A stretch of 64,000 nt of DNA from Dietzia aurantiaca (GTDB taxonomy: Bacteria; Actinomycetota; Actinomycetes; Mycobacteriales; Mycobacteriaceae): the NCBI RefSeq assembly GCF_021033825.1, contig NZ_JAIFXZ010000005.1, positions 141,253 through 205,252 on the forward strand, read 5' to 3'. Below, piece by piece: positions 7,624 through 20,940 of this stretch. How positions within the stretch are numbered: position 1 is the stretch's first letter; each line of letters starts with the position of its first letter. Made by a program: the position numbers and the translations under genes. Below the pieces are notes generated by a model. The model ran no database searches, was not told where the DNA came from, and saw only the letters and a list, made by a program, of their open reading frames with translations.

Positions 7624-9120
7624 ATGACCACCACCGAGCCGAGCAAGACCGGCCCCACCTTCGCCAGCCTGGACCCCCGCGACGGCACGGTCCTCGCGGA
7701 GTACCCGATCGCCGGCCCGGAGGAGGTCGCCCTCGCCGTGGAGCGAGCCCGCGCCGCCGCCGCGTGGTGGGCGACGCAGGGGCCGCGTGGTCGGCGAGAA
7801 TGGTTGCTGGAGTACAAGCGTGCGATCTCCTCCCGCGCGGCCGAGCTGGCGGCGCTGATCTCCGCCGAGACCGGTAAGCCGGACGAGGACGCGACCCTCG
7901 AGGTGTTGCTCGCGGTCGGCCACCTGGAGTGGGCCGCCAAGAACGCCAACAAGGTCCTTCGTCGTCGCTCCGTCTCGGCCGGCCTGCTCATGAGCAACCA
8001 GTCCGCGTACGTCGAGTACCAGCCGTTCGGGGTGGTGGGGGCGATCGGCCCGTGGAACTACCCGGTCTTCACCCCGATGGGCACGCTGTCCTACGCCATG
8101 GCCGCCGGTAACGCGGTCGTGTTCAAGCCCAGCGAGTTCACACCGGGTGTCGGGGTGTGGCTCGCCGAGGTCTGGGATTCGCTCGGCGCCTCCCAGCCGC
8201 TCATCCAGACCATCACCGGTGACGGCTCGACCGGCGCCGCGCTGTGCAGGGCCGGTGTCGACAAACTGGCCTTCACCGGTTCCGCGGCGACGGGCCGCAA
8301 GGTCATGGCCGCGTGCGCCGAGACCCTCACCCCGGTCGTCATCGAGGGCGGCGGCAAGGACGCGGTGCTCATCGACAAGGACGCGAATCTCGATGCCGCT
8401 GTGGATCAGACCGTCTTCGGCGCCATGGGCAACGCGGGCCAGACCTGCGCCGGCGTCGAGCGGATCTACGTGCACGAGGACGTCCACGAGGCGTTCGTCC
8501 ACAAGTTCGCCGCGAAGGTCCGCGCACTGTCGCCCGGCACCTCGATCAGCTCGAGCTACGGTCCCATGACCATGCCCTCGCAGGTCGACATCATCCGCCG
8601 CCACGTCAAGGACGCGATCGCCCGCGGCGGCAGGGCCGTGGTCGGTGGCGAGGAGTCGGTGGGCGACCGGATCGTCGAGCCGGTCGTGCTGGTCGACGTG
8701 CCGGAGGATTCGACCGCGATCACCGAGGAGACCTTCGGCCCGACCGTGACCATCAACAAGGTGCGCGACCTGGAGGAGGGCGTCGAGAAGGCCAACGCCG
8801 TCAACTACGGACTGGGCAGCGCGATCTTCACCAAGGACCGCAAGCGTGGACTCGCACTCGCGGAGAAGGTCGATGCCGGCATGGTCTCGATCAACTCGTT
8901 CCTCGCGTTCGCCGGCATCGCGGCCCTGCCGTTCGGGGGCTCGGGCGAGTCGGGCTTCGGCCGGATCCACGGCGCCGACGGGTTGCGGGAGTTCTCCCGC
9001 CCGCGCTCGATCACGGTCGAGAAGTTCGCCGCCCCGCTCAATCTCATGACGATGACCCGCAAGCCGCGGGACATCAAGATCGTCAAGTGGATGCTCACCA
9101 ACGTCCAGGGAAAGATGTGA
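7624..9120 (+). CDS. NAD(P)-dependent aldehyde dehydrogenase
   Basis: 498 aa, class ALDH superfamily, oxidising an aldehyde to a carboxylic acid. Visible motifs are the nucleotide-binding 'GPWNYPVFTPMG' near residue 142, 'FTGSAATGRKV' near 217, the general-base Glu in 'VIEGGGKDAVL' (E241), the catalytic Cys in 'NAGQTCAGVER' (C275) and 'EETFGPTVTI' further on. GGGAGG at 7612-7617 precedes the ATG. It is followed after 7 bp by two MpaB-like oxygenase genes, so it probably oxidises the aldehydes those oxygenases produce before CoA activation. It may belong to the BADH/long-chain aldehyde branch; the substrate is not determinable. Confidence 0.93.
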   Translation: MTTTEPSKTGPTFASLDPRDGTVLAEYPIAGPEEVALAVERARAAAAWWATQGPRGRREWLLEYKRAISSRAAELAALISAETGKPDEDATLEVLLAVGHLEWAAKNANKVLRRRSVSAGLLMSNQSAYVEYQPFGVVGAIGPWNYPVFTPMGTLSYAMAAGNAVVFKPSEFTPGVGVWLAEVWDSLGASQPLIQTITGDGSTGAALCRAGVDKLAFTGSAATGRKVMAACAETLTPVVIEGGGKDAVLIDKDANLDAAVDQTVFGAMGNAGQTCAGVERIYVHEDVHEAFVHKFAAKVRALSPGTSISSSYGPMTMPSQVDIIRRHVKDAIARGGRAVVGGEESVGDRIVEPVVLVDVPEDSTAITEETFGPTVTINKVRDLEEGVEKANAVNYGLGSAIFTKDRKRGLALAEKVDAGMVSINSFLAFAGIAALPFGGSGESGFGRIHGADGLREFSRPRSITVEKFAAPLNLMTMTRKPRDIKIVKWMLTNVQGKM

Positions 9121-9127
9121 TCCAGGC

Positions 9128-10252
9128 ATGACCGCGACCACGCCAGGTACGACCGGGGATGTGTCGACGACGACGAAGCCGTCGCTGTCGTCGTCCGACA
9201 CCCGGCAGCAGACGGTCCCCGGGGTGTTCGGTCCGATCCCGGTGGACATGGTCCCCGACGCGGACAGGGCGCATCCGCTCACGGCCACCGTGCCGTTCAA
9301 GCCGGGCCGCTGGTACTGGCGCGATCTCATCGCGTCGCTCGACCCGGTGACGGACGCGGCGGAGATCCACCGCATCACCGCCGCGTACGAGTTCCCGTGG
9401 GATTACCAGCGGGCGCTCGAGCTGGCGCTGTACCGCACGTACTGCGTGCCGTCGGTCTCGGCGGTGCTGGCCGGGGCGGGCAACTTCCGGGACGCTCCGC
9501 AGCAGCGGTACGACGACACGGCGCTGCTCATGGCCGAACTCGTGGAGCACGGTGTCGATTCGACGCGCGGCAAGGAGTCGCTGCGGGTGATCAACCGGCA
9601 GCACGCGATGTACGACATCACGAACGACGACATGCTGTACGTACTGTCGACGTTCATCTACGAGCCGCTCGAGTGGATCGACGCTAACGGCTGGCGCCGG
9701 CTGCACCCAAACGAGCGGCTGGCCGCGTTCCACTTCTACCGCGGGGTGGGGCAGCGGATGAACATCACCGACATCCCGGAGGACATGGGCGAGTTCCGGC
9801 GCTGGCGGGACGCCTACGAGGCCCGGGTGTTCCGCTACGCGGACACCAACAACGAGATCGGCAACTACACGCTCGACCTCATGTGCGCGTGGTACCCGCA
9901 GTCGATGCGGCCTCTGGTCCGCAAGGTCGTGCAGTCGCTCATCGACGACGACATGGCGCGGGCCTTCGGCTTCCCGGCACCGGCGCCGCGCGTACGTGGA
10001 GCCGCCTACTCGGCGATCCGCCTGCGGTCGCGCATCATCCGCTGGTTCCCGGTCCGTCGTAAGGCGTACGGCACGGAGGGCACGGAGAACCGGACCTATC
10101 CCGGTTACCCGACCGGATACCGGCCCGCGGACCTCGGGGCGCACCCCATCACGCCCCGGGATCGGATGGCGGGCGGCGGGTGCCCGGTCCCCCACGGGGT
10201 GGCCGCGGCCGGCGGATCCGGGGGAGGAGCGCCCGAGGGGGAGGTGGCGTGA
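9128..10252 (+). CDS. MpaB/Lcp-like oxygenase (DUF2236), copy 1
   Basis: 374 aa. The DUF2236 core has 'RVINRQHAMYDITNDDML' around residues 156-173, holding the His that ligates haem b in this superfamily, followed by 'YEPLEWI' and 'HFYRGVGQRMNITDIPED'. Family members include the latex-clearing protein Lcp and fungal MpaB, which cleave isoprenoid C=C bonds to carbonyl products. The C-terminal ~50 residues are Gly/Pro-rich and probably disordered. No signal peptide is evident. The stop overlaps the GTG of a second DUF2236 gene, and the aldehyde dehydrogenase lies 7 bp upstream, so the three form one operon. Confidence 0.82.
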   Translation: MTATTPGTTGDVSTTTKPSLSSSDTRQQTVPGVFGPIPVDMVPDADRAHPLTATVPFKPGRWYWRDLIASLDPVTDAAEIHRITAAYEFPWDYQRALELALYRTYCVPSVSAVLAGAGNFRDAPQQRYDDTALLMAELVEHGVDSTRGKESLRVINRQHAMYDITNDDMLYVLSTFIYEPLEWIDANGWRRLHPNERLAAFHFYRGVGQRMNITDIPEDMGEFRRWRDAYEARVFRYADTNNEIGNYTLDLMCAWYPQSMRPLVRKVVQSLIDDDMARAFGFPAPAPRVRGAAYSAIRLRSRIIRWFPVRRKAYGTEGTENRTYPGYPTGYRPADLGAHPITPRDRMAGGGCPVPHGVAAAGGSGGGAPEGEVA

Positions 10253-11466
10253 CCACGGACGCGGCGCCGGCCCGGCCGGTCGGTGCTCCGGACCGGTTTG
10301 CCGCCGACGAGCGGTGGGGCGCCCGGGCGGCGCTGCTGCTCCGGCCGTTCGCCGACGTGCGATCGGGGCCCACGCCGGCCGAGCGGGCCCGGATCGCCGA
10401 GGCGCTGGGCTCAGGGGACCCGGTGGCCGATGTGGTGCTCGAGTCGATCTCCCGTGGTGACACCACGATGGCCCGGGTGCGGGCGGCTCTGGACGCGGCG
10501 GTATCCGGCGAGGCGGCGCCGGCGGGGGAGCCGGACGAGGTCACGGTCTTCGTGCGCGCGGTCACTGAGCTGCCCGACTGGCTGGACCCCGAGCTCGCCG
10601 ACCGGGGGGCCCGGGTCTGCCTCCGTGCCGGGCTGACCGGTCAGTACGTGCTGGGCGACCTGGCCCTGCTGGGCGGCTACCGGCCGGCGGCGACCACCGA
10701 GGTGCTCGCCTCGACGGGGCGCCTCACGGGGGAGGGCACCGCGAAGCGGGTCGCAGAGACCATGGCCTGGTGGCACGCGGTCGCCGCGCCCGACGGCTGG
10801 CGGCCGGGCAGTCCCGGCTGGGAGACCACCGTGCATGTGCGCCTCATGCACGCGCGGGTCAACCGGGCGATGCTCGACAAGGGATGGGACGTCGCGGCCA
10901 AGGGCCAGCCCATCAACCAGGCCGACATGGCGGCCACCAACGGTCTGTTCTCGGCCACGTTCCTGTTGGGCACGCTCGTGCTGGGCATCCCGCACACGCC
11001 GTCCGACGCCCGCGCGGTCATGCACCTGTGGCGCTGGATGGGGTGGGTGATGGGGGTTGATGAGGACTTCCTGCATGACACTCCCCGGCGCGCGCTGCGG
11101 GACATGTACCACTTCCTGCGCACGTCCCCGCCGCCCGACCAGAACTCGGTGATCCTGGGCCGGGCACTGCTGGACTCGTACGGGCACACGGACTTCCCGC
11201 ATCTGCCGACGCTTCGCCGGCGGCTGGACGTGGCCCGCCACCGGGCCACGGCGACCTACCTCAACGGCCCCGCCGGGATGCGTGAGCTGGGGCAGAGACC
11301 GGCCGTGCCGTGGTATCCGGCGCTGCTCATCCCGGCCAACCTGGCCGCCCACGGGGCCGCGCTGGTGTCGCCGAAGGTGCGGAATGCCCTCGAGCGTCGC
11401 GGCTACCGTCGGATCCGCCGGCAGATCACCCGCTACTCGCGCGGGGCCGTCTCGCCCCTCGCCTGA
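10249..11466 (+). CDS. MpaB/Lcp-like oxygenase (DUF2236), copy 2
   Basis: 405 aa from a GTG overlapping the previous stop (GTGA at 10249-10252). The sequence 'TTVHVRLMHARVNRAML' around residues 192-208 matches the haem-ligand His helix of bacterial latex-clearing-protein-like enzymes, and 'QPINQADMAATNGLFSAT' and 'WRWMGWVMGVDEDFL' are further family blocks. It is clearly paralogous in fold but not closely similar to copy 1, so the pair may act on different chain positions or form a heteromer. It ends just before a strong inverted repeat at 11571-11620. Confidence 0.82.
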   Translation: MTTDAAPARPVGAPDRFAADERWGARAALLLRPFADVRSGPTPAERARIAEALGSGDPVADVVLESISRGDTTMARVRAALDAAVSGEAAPAGEPDEVTVFVRAVTELPDWLDPELADRGARVCLRAGLTGQYVLGDLALLGGYRPAATTEVLASTGRLTGEGTAKRVAETMAWWHAVAAPDGWRPGSPGWETTVHVRLMHARVNRAMLDKGWDVAAKGQPINQADMAATNGLFSATFLLGTLVLGIPHTPSDARAVMHLWRWMGWVMGVDEDFLHDTPRRALRDMYHFLRTSPPPDQNSVILGRALLDSYGHTDFPHLPTLRRRLDVARHRATATYLNGPAGMRELGQRPAVPWYPALLIPANLAAHGAALVSPKVRNALERRGYRRIRRQITRYSRGAVSPLA

Positions 11467-11570
11467 CCGCCCGTCGGCCGGCGTGGCACGCCGCTGCCGA
11501 TGAGAAGCAGGCTGTGGCCCGGAGCCGCCCCGTCCGCCGCCCCGGCTGCCGGCCCGGCGGTCACATCGAC

Positions 11571-11620
11571 AAGAGCGTTCCGCACACGACTTCCGAGAGA
11601 ATGGTGTGCGGAACCCTCTT
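11571..11620. terminator. Bidirectional terminator between convergent oxygenase and TetR genes
   Basis: AAGAG-c-GTTCCGCACAC (11571-11587) pairs with GTGTGCGGAAC-c-CTCTT (11604-11620) around a 16-nt loop: 11 + 5 perfect base pairs with one symmetrical mismatch. It lies in the 188-bp gap between two genes transcribed toward each other. The AAGAG/CTCTT ends give A- and T-rich flanks on both strands, as expected for a two-way terminator. Confidence 0.6.
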
Positions 11621-11654
11621 CTCGTTGCGACGGTCAGGAGTTCGGCGTGGGTGA

Positions 11655-13094
11655 TCAACGGGGGAGGAGCACGGTTCCGGCGAGTTGACCGAATCGTGGT
11701 GCGGCAGCCGGGTCGAAACCGGTTCCCTGGCCGCCGTCGAGAACCACCGCGAGGGCGGCGTGGACCCGCACGCGGGCCGTCGCGTCGTCACTCGCATCCG
11801 CCGGGTCGCTGCTACCGGGCGTCCCCGCGTCGCGGACGAGCCGCGCCCACCGGTCGAGCTGCCGACGTTGGGAGCGGCGCAGTCGATGGCGGTCCTCGGC
11901 GTCGATCGCCCCCAGTTCCGAGTGGTAGAGCATCAGGTCGGGCCCGTGGGAGAACGCGATCGACACGTACGCGTCCAGCATGTCGGTGAGGGCGTCGGCG
12001 GGGCCGGTCTCGGCACTGTTCATCGCGGCGTGACTGTCCAACAGCCCCTCCACCAGCGTGGCGGTCCGGTCCACGGCAGCGGTCAACAGCGCCGACTTAC
12101 CGGGGAAATGTCGGTAGAGCGCGGACGCGGCGACGCCGACATCGGCGCCGATCGACTCCATCGACACACTGTCGTAGCCCGACGAATGGAACCTGGCGAT
12201 CGCGGCGGTGATGGCACCTTCGCGGGTCGCCGCGCCCCCGCGAAGACGAGGAACACCACCGCCGCCGGAGCGCAGACCGCTGCTCCCGCCGCTGCTGCTG
12301 ACGTCGTTGCCGGAGCGCAGACCGCTGCTGCCGCTGCTGCCGCTGCTGCCGCTGCTGCCGCTGCTGCCGCTGCTCCCGCTGCTGCCGGCGGTCTCGGTGC
12401 CGGTGGCGCCGCCGGGGCGGCGAGGCGGGGCAACCGTCGCGAGGTCATCGGCGATCGAGGTCATGAGCGCGACCGAGTCGGCGTCGGTCAACTCGATTCG
12501 ATGGTGGCCGAGCGAGGCGATACACGAGAGGATCGCCGCAGCTGCCGAGTTCGCGCCGGCCGGGTGGCCGTCTCGTCGTCGTCCCCGAACGGCGTCGGCG
12601 AGCCGGCACCGGACGCGGGCGTCGACCTCGAGCACCGCGGCGCGATCCCCGGGCGTGAGGTAGCGCCCCTGCCAGCGATACAGCGCCGCCCGCGACCGGT
12701 GGCCCAGCGTGGTGCGCGTGATGGACGCGACCATCTCCTCGAGGGTCGGTGGCGTGTCGTGGCCGGATACGGCTGCGGCGACCGTGGACTCGGAGGCCGC
12801 CTCGAGCGCCAGGGCCAGGGTGGCGACGGCATCGCGGAACATCTCGTACTTCCCCGGCACGTGTCGGTAGAGCGCGCCGGGAGTGACCGCGAGGCGCTCG
12901 GCGATGTGCTCGACCCGCGTGGAGTGATACCCGCGACGGGTGAACTCGTCGGCGGCCACCAGCGCTATATCCGCACGTCGGGAGCCCACTTCGGGCGCGC
13001 AGAGCGACGCGATCGGCGTCTCGGGATGCGTGGGCGAGGAGGTCACGAAGGCTCGGCTCTCGGGTTGGTCGGAAGCGGGGTGTGATCTTGACAA
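11655..13094 (-). CDS. Tandem (double-headed) TetR-family transcriptional regulator
   Basis: 479 aa, about twice a normal TetR protein. It contains two complete TetR modules. HTH 1 lies at about residues 37-84 ('[20 protein letters not shown]') and HTH 2 at about 291-340 ('[20 protein letters not shown]'), each followed by a ligand-binding helical domain. They are joined by a low-complexity linker (about 233-280) rich in Gly-Ser-Ser repeats and two 'SGLRSG' copies. Such a chain could act as an intramolecular dimer. The apparent start is TTG at 13094 without a clear ribosome site; a GTG at 13046 is the alternative. It is divergent from the thiolase-mce operon and is a candidate regulator of it. 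Confidence 0.85.
   Translation of the reverse strand: MSRSHPASDQPESRAFVTSSPTHPETPIASLCAPEVGSRRADIALVAADEFTRRGYHSTRVEHIAERLAVTPGALYRHVPGKYEMFRDAVATLALALEAASESTVAAAVSGHDTPPTLEEMVASITRTTLGHRSRAALYRWQGRYLTPGDRAAVLEVDARVRCRLADAVRGRRRDGHPAGANSAAAAILSCIASLGHHRIELTDADSVALMTSIADDLATVAPPRRPGGATGTETAGSSGSSGSSGSSGSSGSSGSSGLRSGNDVSSSGGSSGLRSGGGGVPRLRGGAATREGAITAAIARFHSSGYDSVSMESIGADVGVAASALYRHFPGKSALLTAAVDRTATLVEGLLDSHAAMNSAETGPADALTDMLDAYVSIAFSHGPDLMLYHSELGAIDAEDRHRLRRSQRRQLDRWARLVRDAGTPGSSDPADASDDATARVRVHAALAVVLDGGQGTGFDPAAAPRFGQLAGTVLLPR
12322..12384. repeat. Seven 9-bp tandem repeats (CCGCTGCTG) encoding a Gly-Ser-Ser linker
   Basis: Seven back-to-back CCGCTGCTG units (the sixth has one change, CTC for CTG) lie inside the tandem TetR gene and encode repeated Gly-Ser-Ser on the minus strand. 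Each unit is a multiple of three, so copy-number change would lengthen or shorten the linker between the two TetR modules without frameshifting. Confidence 0.9.
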
Positions 13095-13131
13095 CAGCGG
13101 CTACAGTGGCCATAGTAAACCCCAATTCACA

Positions 13132-13143
13132 GATATATGTGAT
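13132..13143 (+). promoter_or_regulatory. Shared 12-bp motif, copy 2 (TetR / thiolase-mce operon promoter)
   Basis: GATATATGTGAT, inside the near-perfect palindrome TCACA-GATATA-TGTGA (13127-13142). It lies 70 bp before the thiolase ATG and 33 bp before the divergent TetR start, so it can serve both. It matches the motifs at 7589 and 30885. The palindrome suggests a dimeric repressor site. Confidence 0.65.
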
Positions 13144-13212
13144 CGAATCTACGTAGCCGTCACTCCGGCGACGGCGAATTCCACAAGCAAACGCGGAAGG
13201 GAACTCCCACCC

Positions 13213-14430
13213 ATGTCAGTGCCCGAGGCCTTCATCTACGACGCGGTGCGCACGCCCCGCGGACGGGGCAAGTCCAGCGGTTCGCTCCACAGTGTCGCGC
13301 CGATCGATCTCGCGGTCGGCGTGCTGCAGTCGGTGGTGGAGCGCAACTCCAGCCTTGATCCCGCGCAGATCGAGGACGTGGTCATGGGCATCGTCGGCCC
13401 GGTCGGCGAGCAGGGAGCGGTGCTGCCGCGGATCGCGGCGATCGCCGCCGGGCTGCCGGAGACCGTCGCCGGCGTCCAGGAGAACCGCTTCTGCGCGTCC
13501 GGGCTTGAGGCGGTCAACCTGGCCGCGCAGAAGGTCCGCGCCGGTTGGGAGGACCTGGTCATCGCCGGCGGCGTCGAGTCGATGTCGCGCGTACCGATGG
13601 GCTCGGACGGTGGCGCGTGGGCGCAGAACCCGCGCGTCAACTACTCCACGTCGTTCGTGCCGCAGGGCATCGGCGCCGACCTGATCGCCACGATCGAGGG
13701 CTTCGGTCGCCGTGACGTGGACGAGTTCGCCGCCCGCTCGCAGGAGCTCGCCTCCGCGGCCTGGGACGACGGCCGCTTCGCCCGCTCGGTGGTCCCCGTG
13801 GTGGACCTGGCCGGTCAGGTCATGCTCGATCATGACGAGCACATCCGCCGCGGCACCACCGCGGACGACCTGGCGTCCCTGAAGCCCTCGTTCGCCGCGC
13901 TCGGTGAGCAGGCGGGGTTCGACGCCGTGGCGCTGCAGAAGTACCACGCGGTCGAGAGGATCGACCACGTCCACCACGCAGGTAACTCGTCGGGAATCGT
14001 CGACGGCGCCACGGCGATGCTGATAGGCAACGCCGCCGCCGGTGAGCGCAACGGCCTGACCCCGCGCGCCCGTATCGTCTCGGCGGCCGTGATCGGCTCG
14101 GAGCCGACCATCATGCTGACCGGACCGACGCCGGCCGCGCGCAAGGCGCTGGCCAAGGCGGGTCTGACGATCGGCGACATCGACCTGTTCGAGGTCAACG
14201 AGGCGTTCGCGGCGGTCCCGATGAAGTTCGCCAAGGACCTCGATGTGCCGATGGAGAAGATCAACGTCAACGGCGGGGCGATCGCCATGGGCCACCCGCT
14301 CGGCGCCACCGGCGCGATGATCCTGGGCACCGCGCTGGACGAGCTCGAACGCCGCGATGCCCGTTACGCCCTGGCCACGCTGTGTGTGGGCGCCGGTATG
14401 GGCATCGCCACCGTCATCGAACGTCTCTAG
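13213..14430 (+). CDS. Acetyl-CoA C-acyltransferase (beta-oxidation thiolase)
   Basis: 405 aa, the last step of beta-oxidation: thiolytic release of acetyl-CoA (or propionyl-CoA). The nucleophilic Cys is C94 in '[17 protein letters not shown]', the His motif is in 'VNEAFAAVP' and '[17 protein letters not shown]', and the second Cys is in '[14 protein letters not shown]'. The ATG at 13213 has GGAAGG 12 bp upstream, a longer spacing than usual. It is the first gene of the operon running through the Mce genes and is transcribed divergently from the tandem TetR gene. Confidence 0.93.
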   Translation: MSVPEAFIYDAVRTPRGRGKSSGSLHSVAPIDLAVGVLQSVVERNSSLDPAQIEDVVMGIVGPVGEQGAVLPRIAAIAAGLPETVAGVQENRFCASGLEAVNLAAQKVRAGWEDLVIAGGVESMSRVPMGSDGGAWAQNPRVNYSTSFVPQGIGADLIATIEGFGRRDVDEFAARSQELASAAWDDGRFARSVVPVVDLAGQVMLDHDEHIRRGTTADDLASLKPSFAALGEQAGFDAVALQKYHAVERIDHVHHAGNSSGIVDGATAMLIGNAAAGERNGLTPRARIVSAAVIGSEPTIMLTGPTPAARKALAKAGLTIGDIDLFEVNEAFAAVPMKFAKDLDVPMEKINVNGGAIAMGHPLGATGAMILGTALDELERRDARYALATLCVGAGMGIATVIERL

Positions 14431-14474
14431 ATCCCGCGCCGGCCGCATACCTGACAAGGACGAGAAACCCTCTC

Positions 14475-18462
<3,988 letters not shown>

Positions 18463-18510
18463 CCGCACGACCGTTCCGTCCTCCCACCGCACCGACGAAA
18501 GGCCGAGACC

Positions 18511-20100
18511 ATGACCACCGCCACGGACCCCATCGCGGACCTCCACGCCGCCCGGCGCAACACCTGGAACACGTGGGTGGGCACCCACGCCGAGATGAAC
18601 CCCGACGGGGAGGCCCTGCGGTTCATGGGCCAGACCACCACGTGGAAGCAGCTGGACGAGCGCAGCGGTCGCTTCGCCGACGCGCTCGCGCGACGCGGGG
18701 TCGGCAAGGGCGACCGGGTCATGCTCATCACGCTCAACAACCCCGAGTTCATCGAGGCGGTTCTGGGCATCAACGAACTCGGCGCCATCGCGGTGCCGGT
18801 GAACTTCCGGCTCACCCCGGGCGAGCTCGCCTACCTGGTCAGCGACTGCACGCCGAAGGTCGTCGTCACCGACGCCATGCTCGCCCCGCTGGTCGGCGCC
18901 ATCCGCGCCCAGGGCGAGGAGCCGGGTGAGCACATCGTGATCGGGGGCGAGCGCGGTGTGGACGCCCAGACCACCTACGCGGACGCGATCGCCGAGGAGG
19001 GCGCGCCCCACGAGCCGGTCGACGTCCCCGAGGACGCGACCTCGCTGATCATGTACACCTCCGGCACCACGGGCCGACCCAAGGGCGCGATGCTCTCCTA
19101 CGAGAACATGACGGCCCAGGCGCTCACCTGCATCCGCGTGTTCCGCCTCTTCGACGAGGAGGGGCGGGCGCTGTGCGCCGCCCCGATGTTCCACATCGCG
19201 GCGCTCGGCTCGATCGCCCCGAGCCTCCAGCTCGGCGGGACCACCGTGATCCACCCGCTGCAGGCGTTCGACCCGGCCGCACTCCTCGACACACTCGAGG
19301 CGGAGCAGATCACCAGCATCTTCCTGGTGCCGGTGCAGTGGCAGGCCGTCTGCGCCGAGCAGCAGGCCCGCCCGAGGAACCTGGTCCTGCGCAACATCTC
19401 CTGGGGCGCCGCGCCGTCGACCGACACGATCCTGCGCGCGATGTCGGAGACGTTCCCGGACGCCCTCAACTGCGCTGTCTTCGGCCAGACCGAGATGAGC
19501 CCCATCACCTGCGCCCTCGACGGCGACGACGCGATCCGCAAACTCGGCTCCGTCGGCAAGGTCATCCCCACGATCCAGGCCCGGGTCGTAGACGGCTTCG
19601 GTGAGCCCGTCGCCCCCGGCGAGGTCGGGGAGATCGTCTACCGCGGCCCCACCACCATGTCCGGCTACTGGAACAAGCCGGCCGAGACCGCCGAGGCCTT
19701 CGACGGCGGCTGGTTCCACTCCGGCGACCTGGTCCGCATGGATCCCGAGGGCTTCGTCTACGTGGTGGACCGCAAGAAGGACATGCTGATCTCCGGCGGC
19801 GAGAACATCTACTGCGCCGAGGTGGAGAACGTCATCGCCGGCCACGAGCGCATCCGTGAGGTCGCCGTGATCGGCCGCAAGGACGACAAGTGGGGCGAGG
19901 TCCCGGTCGCGGTGGTCGCGCTCAACGACTCGGAGGGCCCGGACCTGCGCCTGGAGGAGCTCACCGAGTGGCTGCGCGACAAGCTCGCCGGCTTCAAGCT
20001 CCCCAAGCACCTGGTGGTCATCGACGAGCTGCCCCGCAACGCCAGCGGCAAGGTCGTCAAGGGCACGCTCCGGTCCGATCACGGCACCGTCGGCGTCTGA
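18511..20100 (+). CDS. Fatty acyl-CoA synthetase (FadD5-like)
   Basis: 529 aa ANL-superfamily enzyme that activates a carboxylate as acyl-AMP and then acyl-CoA. Motifs: AMP-binding 'LIMYTSGTTGRPKGAML', 'FGQTEMSPITC', 'GWFHSGDLVRMDPEGFVYVVD' and the C-terminal lysine motif 'ELPRNASGKVVKGTLR'. The order fadD-yrbEA-yrbEB-mceA is that of the mycobacterial mce1 operon (fadD5), supporting a role in trapping an imported fatty acid as CoA ester. It starts 48 bp after the crotonase stop; 15 bp separates it from YrbEA. Confidence 0.93.
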   Translation: MTTATDPIADLHAARRNTWNTWVGTHAEMNPDGEALRFMGQTTTWKQLDERSGRFADALARRGVGKGDRVMLITLNNPEFIEAVLGINELGAIAVPVNFRLTPGELAYLVSDCTPKVVVTDAMLAPLVGAIRAQGEEPGEHIVIGGERGVDAQTTYADAIAEEGAPHEPVDVPEDATSLIMYTSGTTGRPKGAMLSYENMTAQALTCIRVFRLFDEEGRALCAAPMFHIAALGSIAPSLQLGGTTVIHPLQAFDPAALLDTLEAEQITSIFLVPVQWQAVCAEQQARPRNLVLRNISWGAAPSTDTILRAMSETFPDALNCAVFGQTEMSPITCALDGDDAIRKLGSVGKVIPTIQARVVDGFGEPVAPGEVGEIVYRGPTTMSGYWNKPAETAEAFDGGWFHSGDLVRMDPEGFVYVVDRKKDMLISGGENIYCAEVENVIAGHERIREVAVIGRKDDKWGEVPVAVVALNDSEGPDLRLEELTEWLRDKLAGFKLPKHLVVIDELPRNASGKVVKGTLRSDHGTVGV

Positions 20101-20115
20101 TCCGGTCGTAGACCC

Positions 20116-20925
20116 ATGACCTTCCACCTGCCCACCGGCCGCGGCCCGGTCACCGACCTGTCAGGCCAGGTCGGCTCGCTCGTCGGGTTCTCGGTGTTCA
20201 CGCTGCTGGAGTGCGTGAAGACGGTGGCGCGCGGACGGCTCTCGTTGACCGAGACCCGTGACCAGGCACTGTTCATCGCGCGCGTCTGCTCGATCCCGGC
20301 ACTGCTGCTCATGCTGCCGGTGGGCGTGCTCGTCGCGGTGTCGGTGGGGGAGATGGCCGGCCGACTGGGGGCGGCCGGTTATGCGGGGGCCGTGGTGGCG
20401 TTCGTGGTGGTGGGCCAGGCCTCGGCTCTGGTGTGTGCGCTCATGCTCGCCGGGGTCGGGGGTTCGGCGATCTGCGCGGACCTGGGGTCGCGGACCATCC
20501 GCGAGGAGGTCGAGGCGATGGAGGTCATGGGACTCGACGTGGTGGAGCGGCTGGTCGTGCCGCGGGTGATCGCCACGATCCTGGTGGCGGTGGTGATGTG
20601 TGCGTTGGTCACCGCCATGGGCGTGGTCGCCTGCCTGATCTACCAGGTGTACGGCCAGGGGGAGTCGGCCGGCGCGTTCCTACAGACGTTGAGCGCGTAT
20701 GGCCGACCGTCCGATCTGTGGATGGCGATGGTCAAGTCGATCGCCTTCGCGATCGTCTCCGCACTCATCGCCACGTTCAAGGGGCTGCACGCGAGCGGGG
20801 GCTCGAGTGGTGTCGCGGACGCGGTCAACGAGACGGTCGTGTTGGCGTTCGTCACTGTCTTCGTCATCAACACGGTCTTCTCCGCGGTCTACGGTCTCGT
20901 GGTGCCCTCGGTCGGAAAGTACTAG
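20116..20925 (+). CDS. MlaE-family ABC permease YrbEA of the Mce importer
   Basis: 269 aa, an MlaE/YrbE integral membrane protein forming half of the permease of a Mce lipid transporter. The hallmark 'GSAICADLGSRTIREEVEAM' around residues 116-135 is the conserved G-[AS]-x-[IM]-x-A-[DE]-[LI]-G-x-x-x-x-x-x-E-E signature. Several hydrophobic spans follow ('TILVAVVMCALVTAMGVVAC'). The ATG has no strong ribosome site and is probably translated through coupling to fadD 15 bp upstream. The MceG-type ATPase that powers such importers is not encoded in this window. Confidence 0.92.
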   Translation: MTFHLPTGRGPVTDLSGQVGSLVGFSVFTLLECVKTVARGRLSLTETRDQALFIARVCSIPALLLMLPVGVLVAVSVGEMAGRLGAAGYAGAVVAFVVVGQASALVCALMLAGVGGSAICADLGSRTIREEVEAMEVMGLDVVERLVVPRVIATILVAVVMCALVTAMGVVACLIYQVYGQGESAGAFLQTLSAYGRPSDLWMAMVKSIAFAIVSALIATFKGLHASGGSSGVADAVNETVVLAFVTVFVINTVFSAVYGLVVPSVGKY

Positions 20926-20940
20926 AGGGGCGCGGGGGCC

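Noticed and set aside
12298..12390. CRISPR-like array
   Set aside because: The 9-bp units are contiguous with no spacers and encode a Gly-Ser-Ser protein linker.
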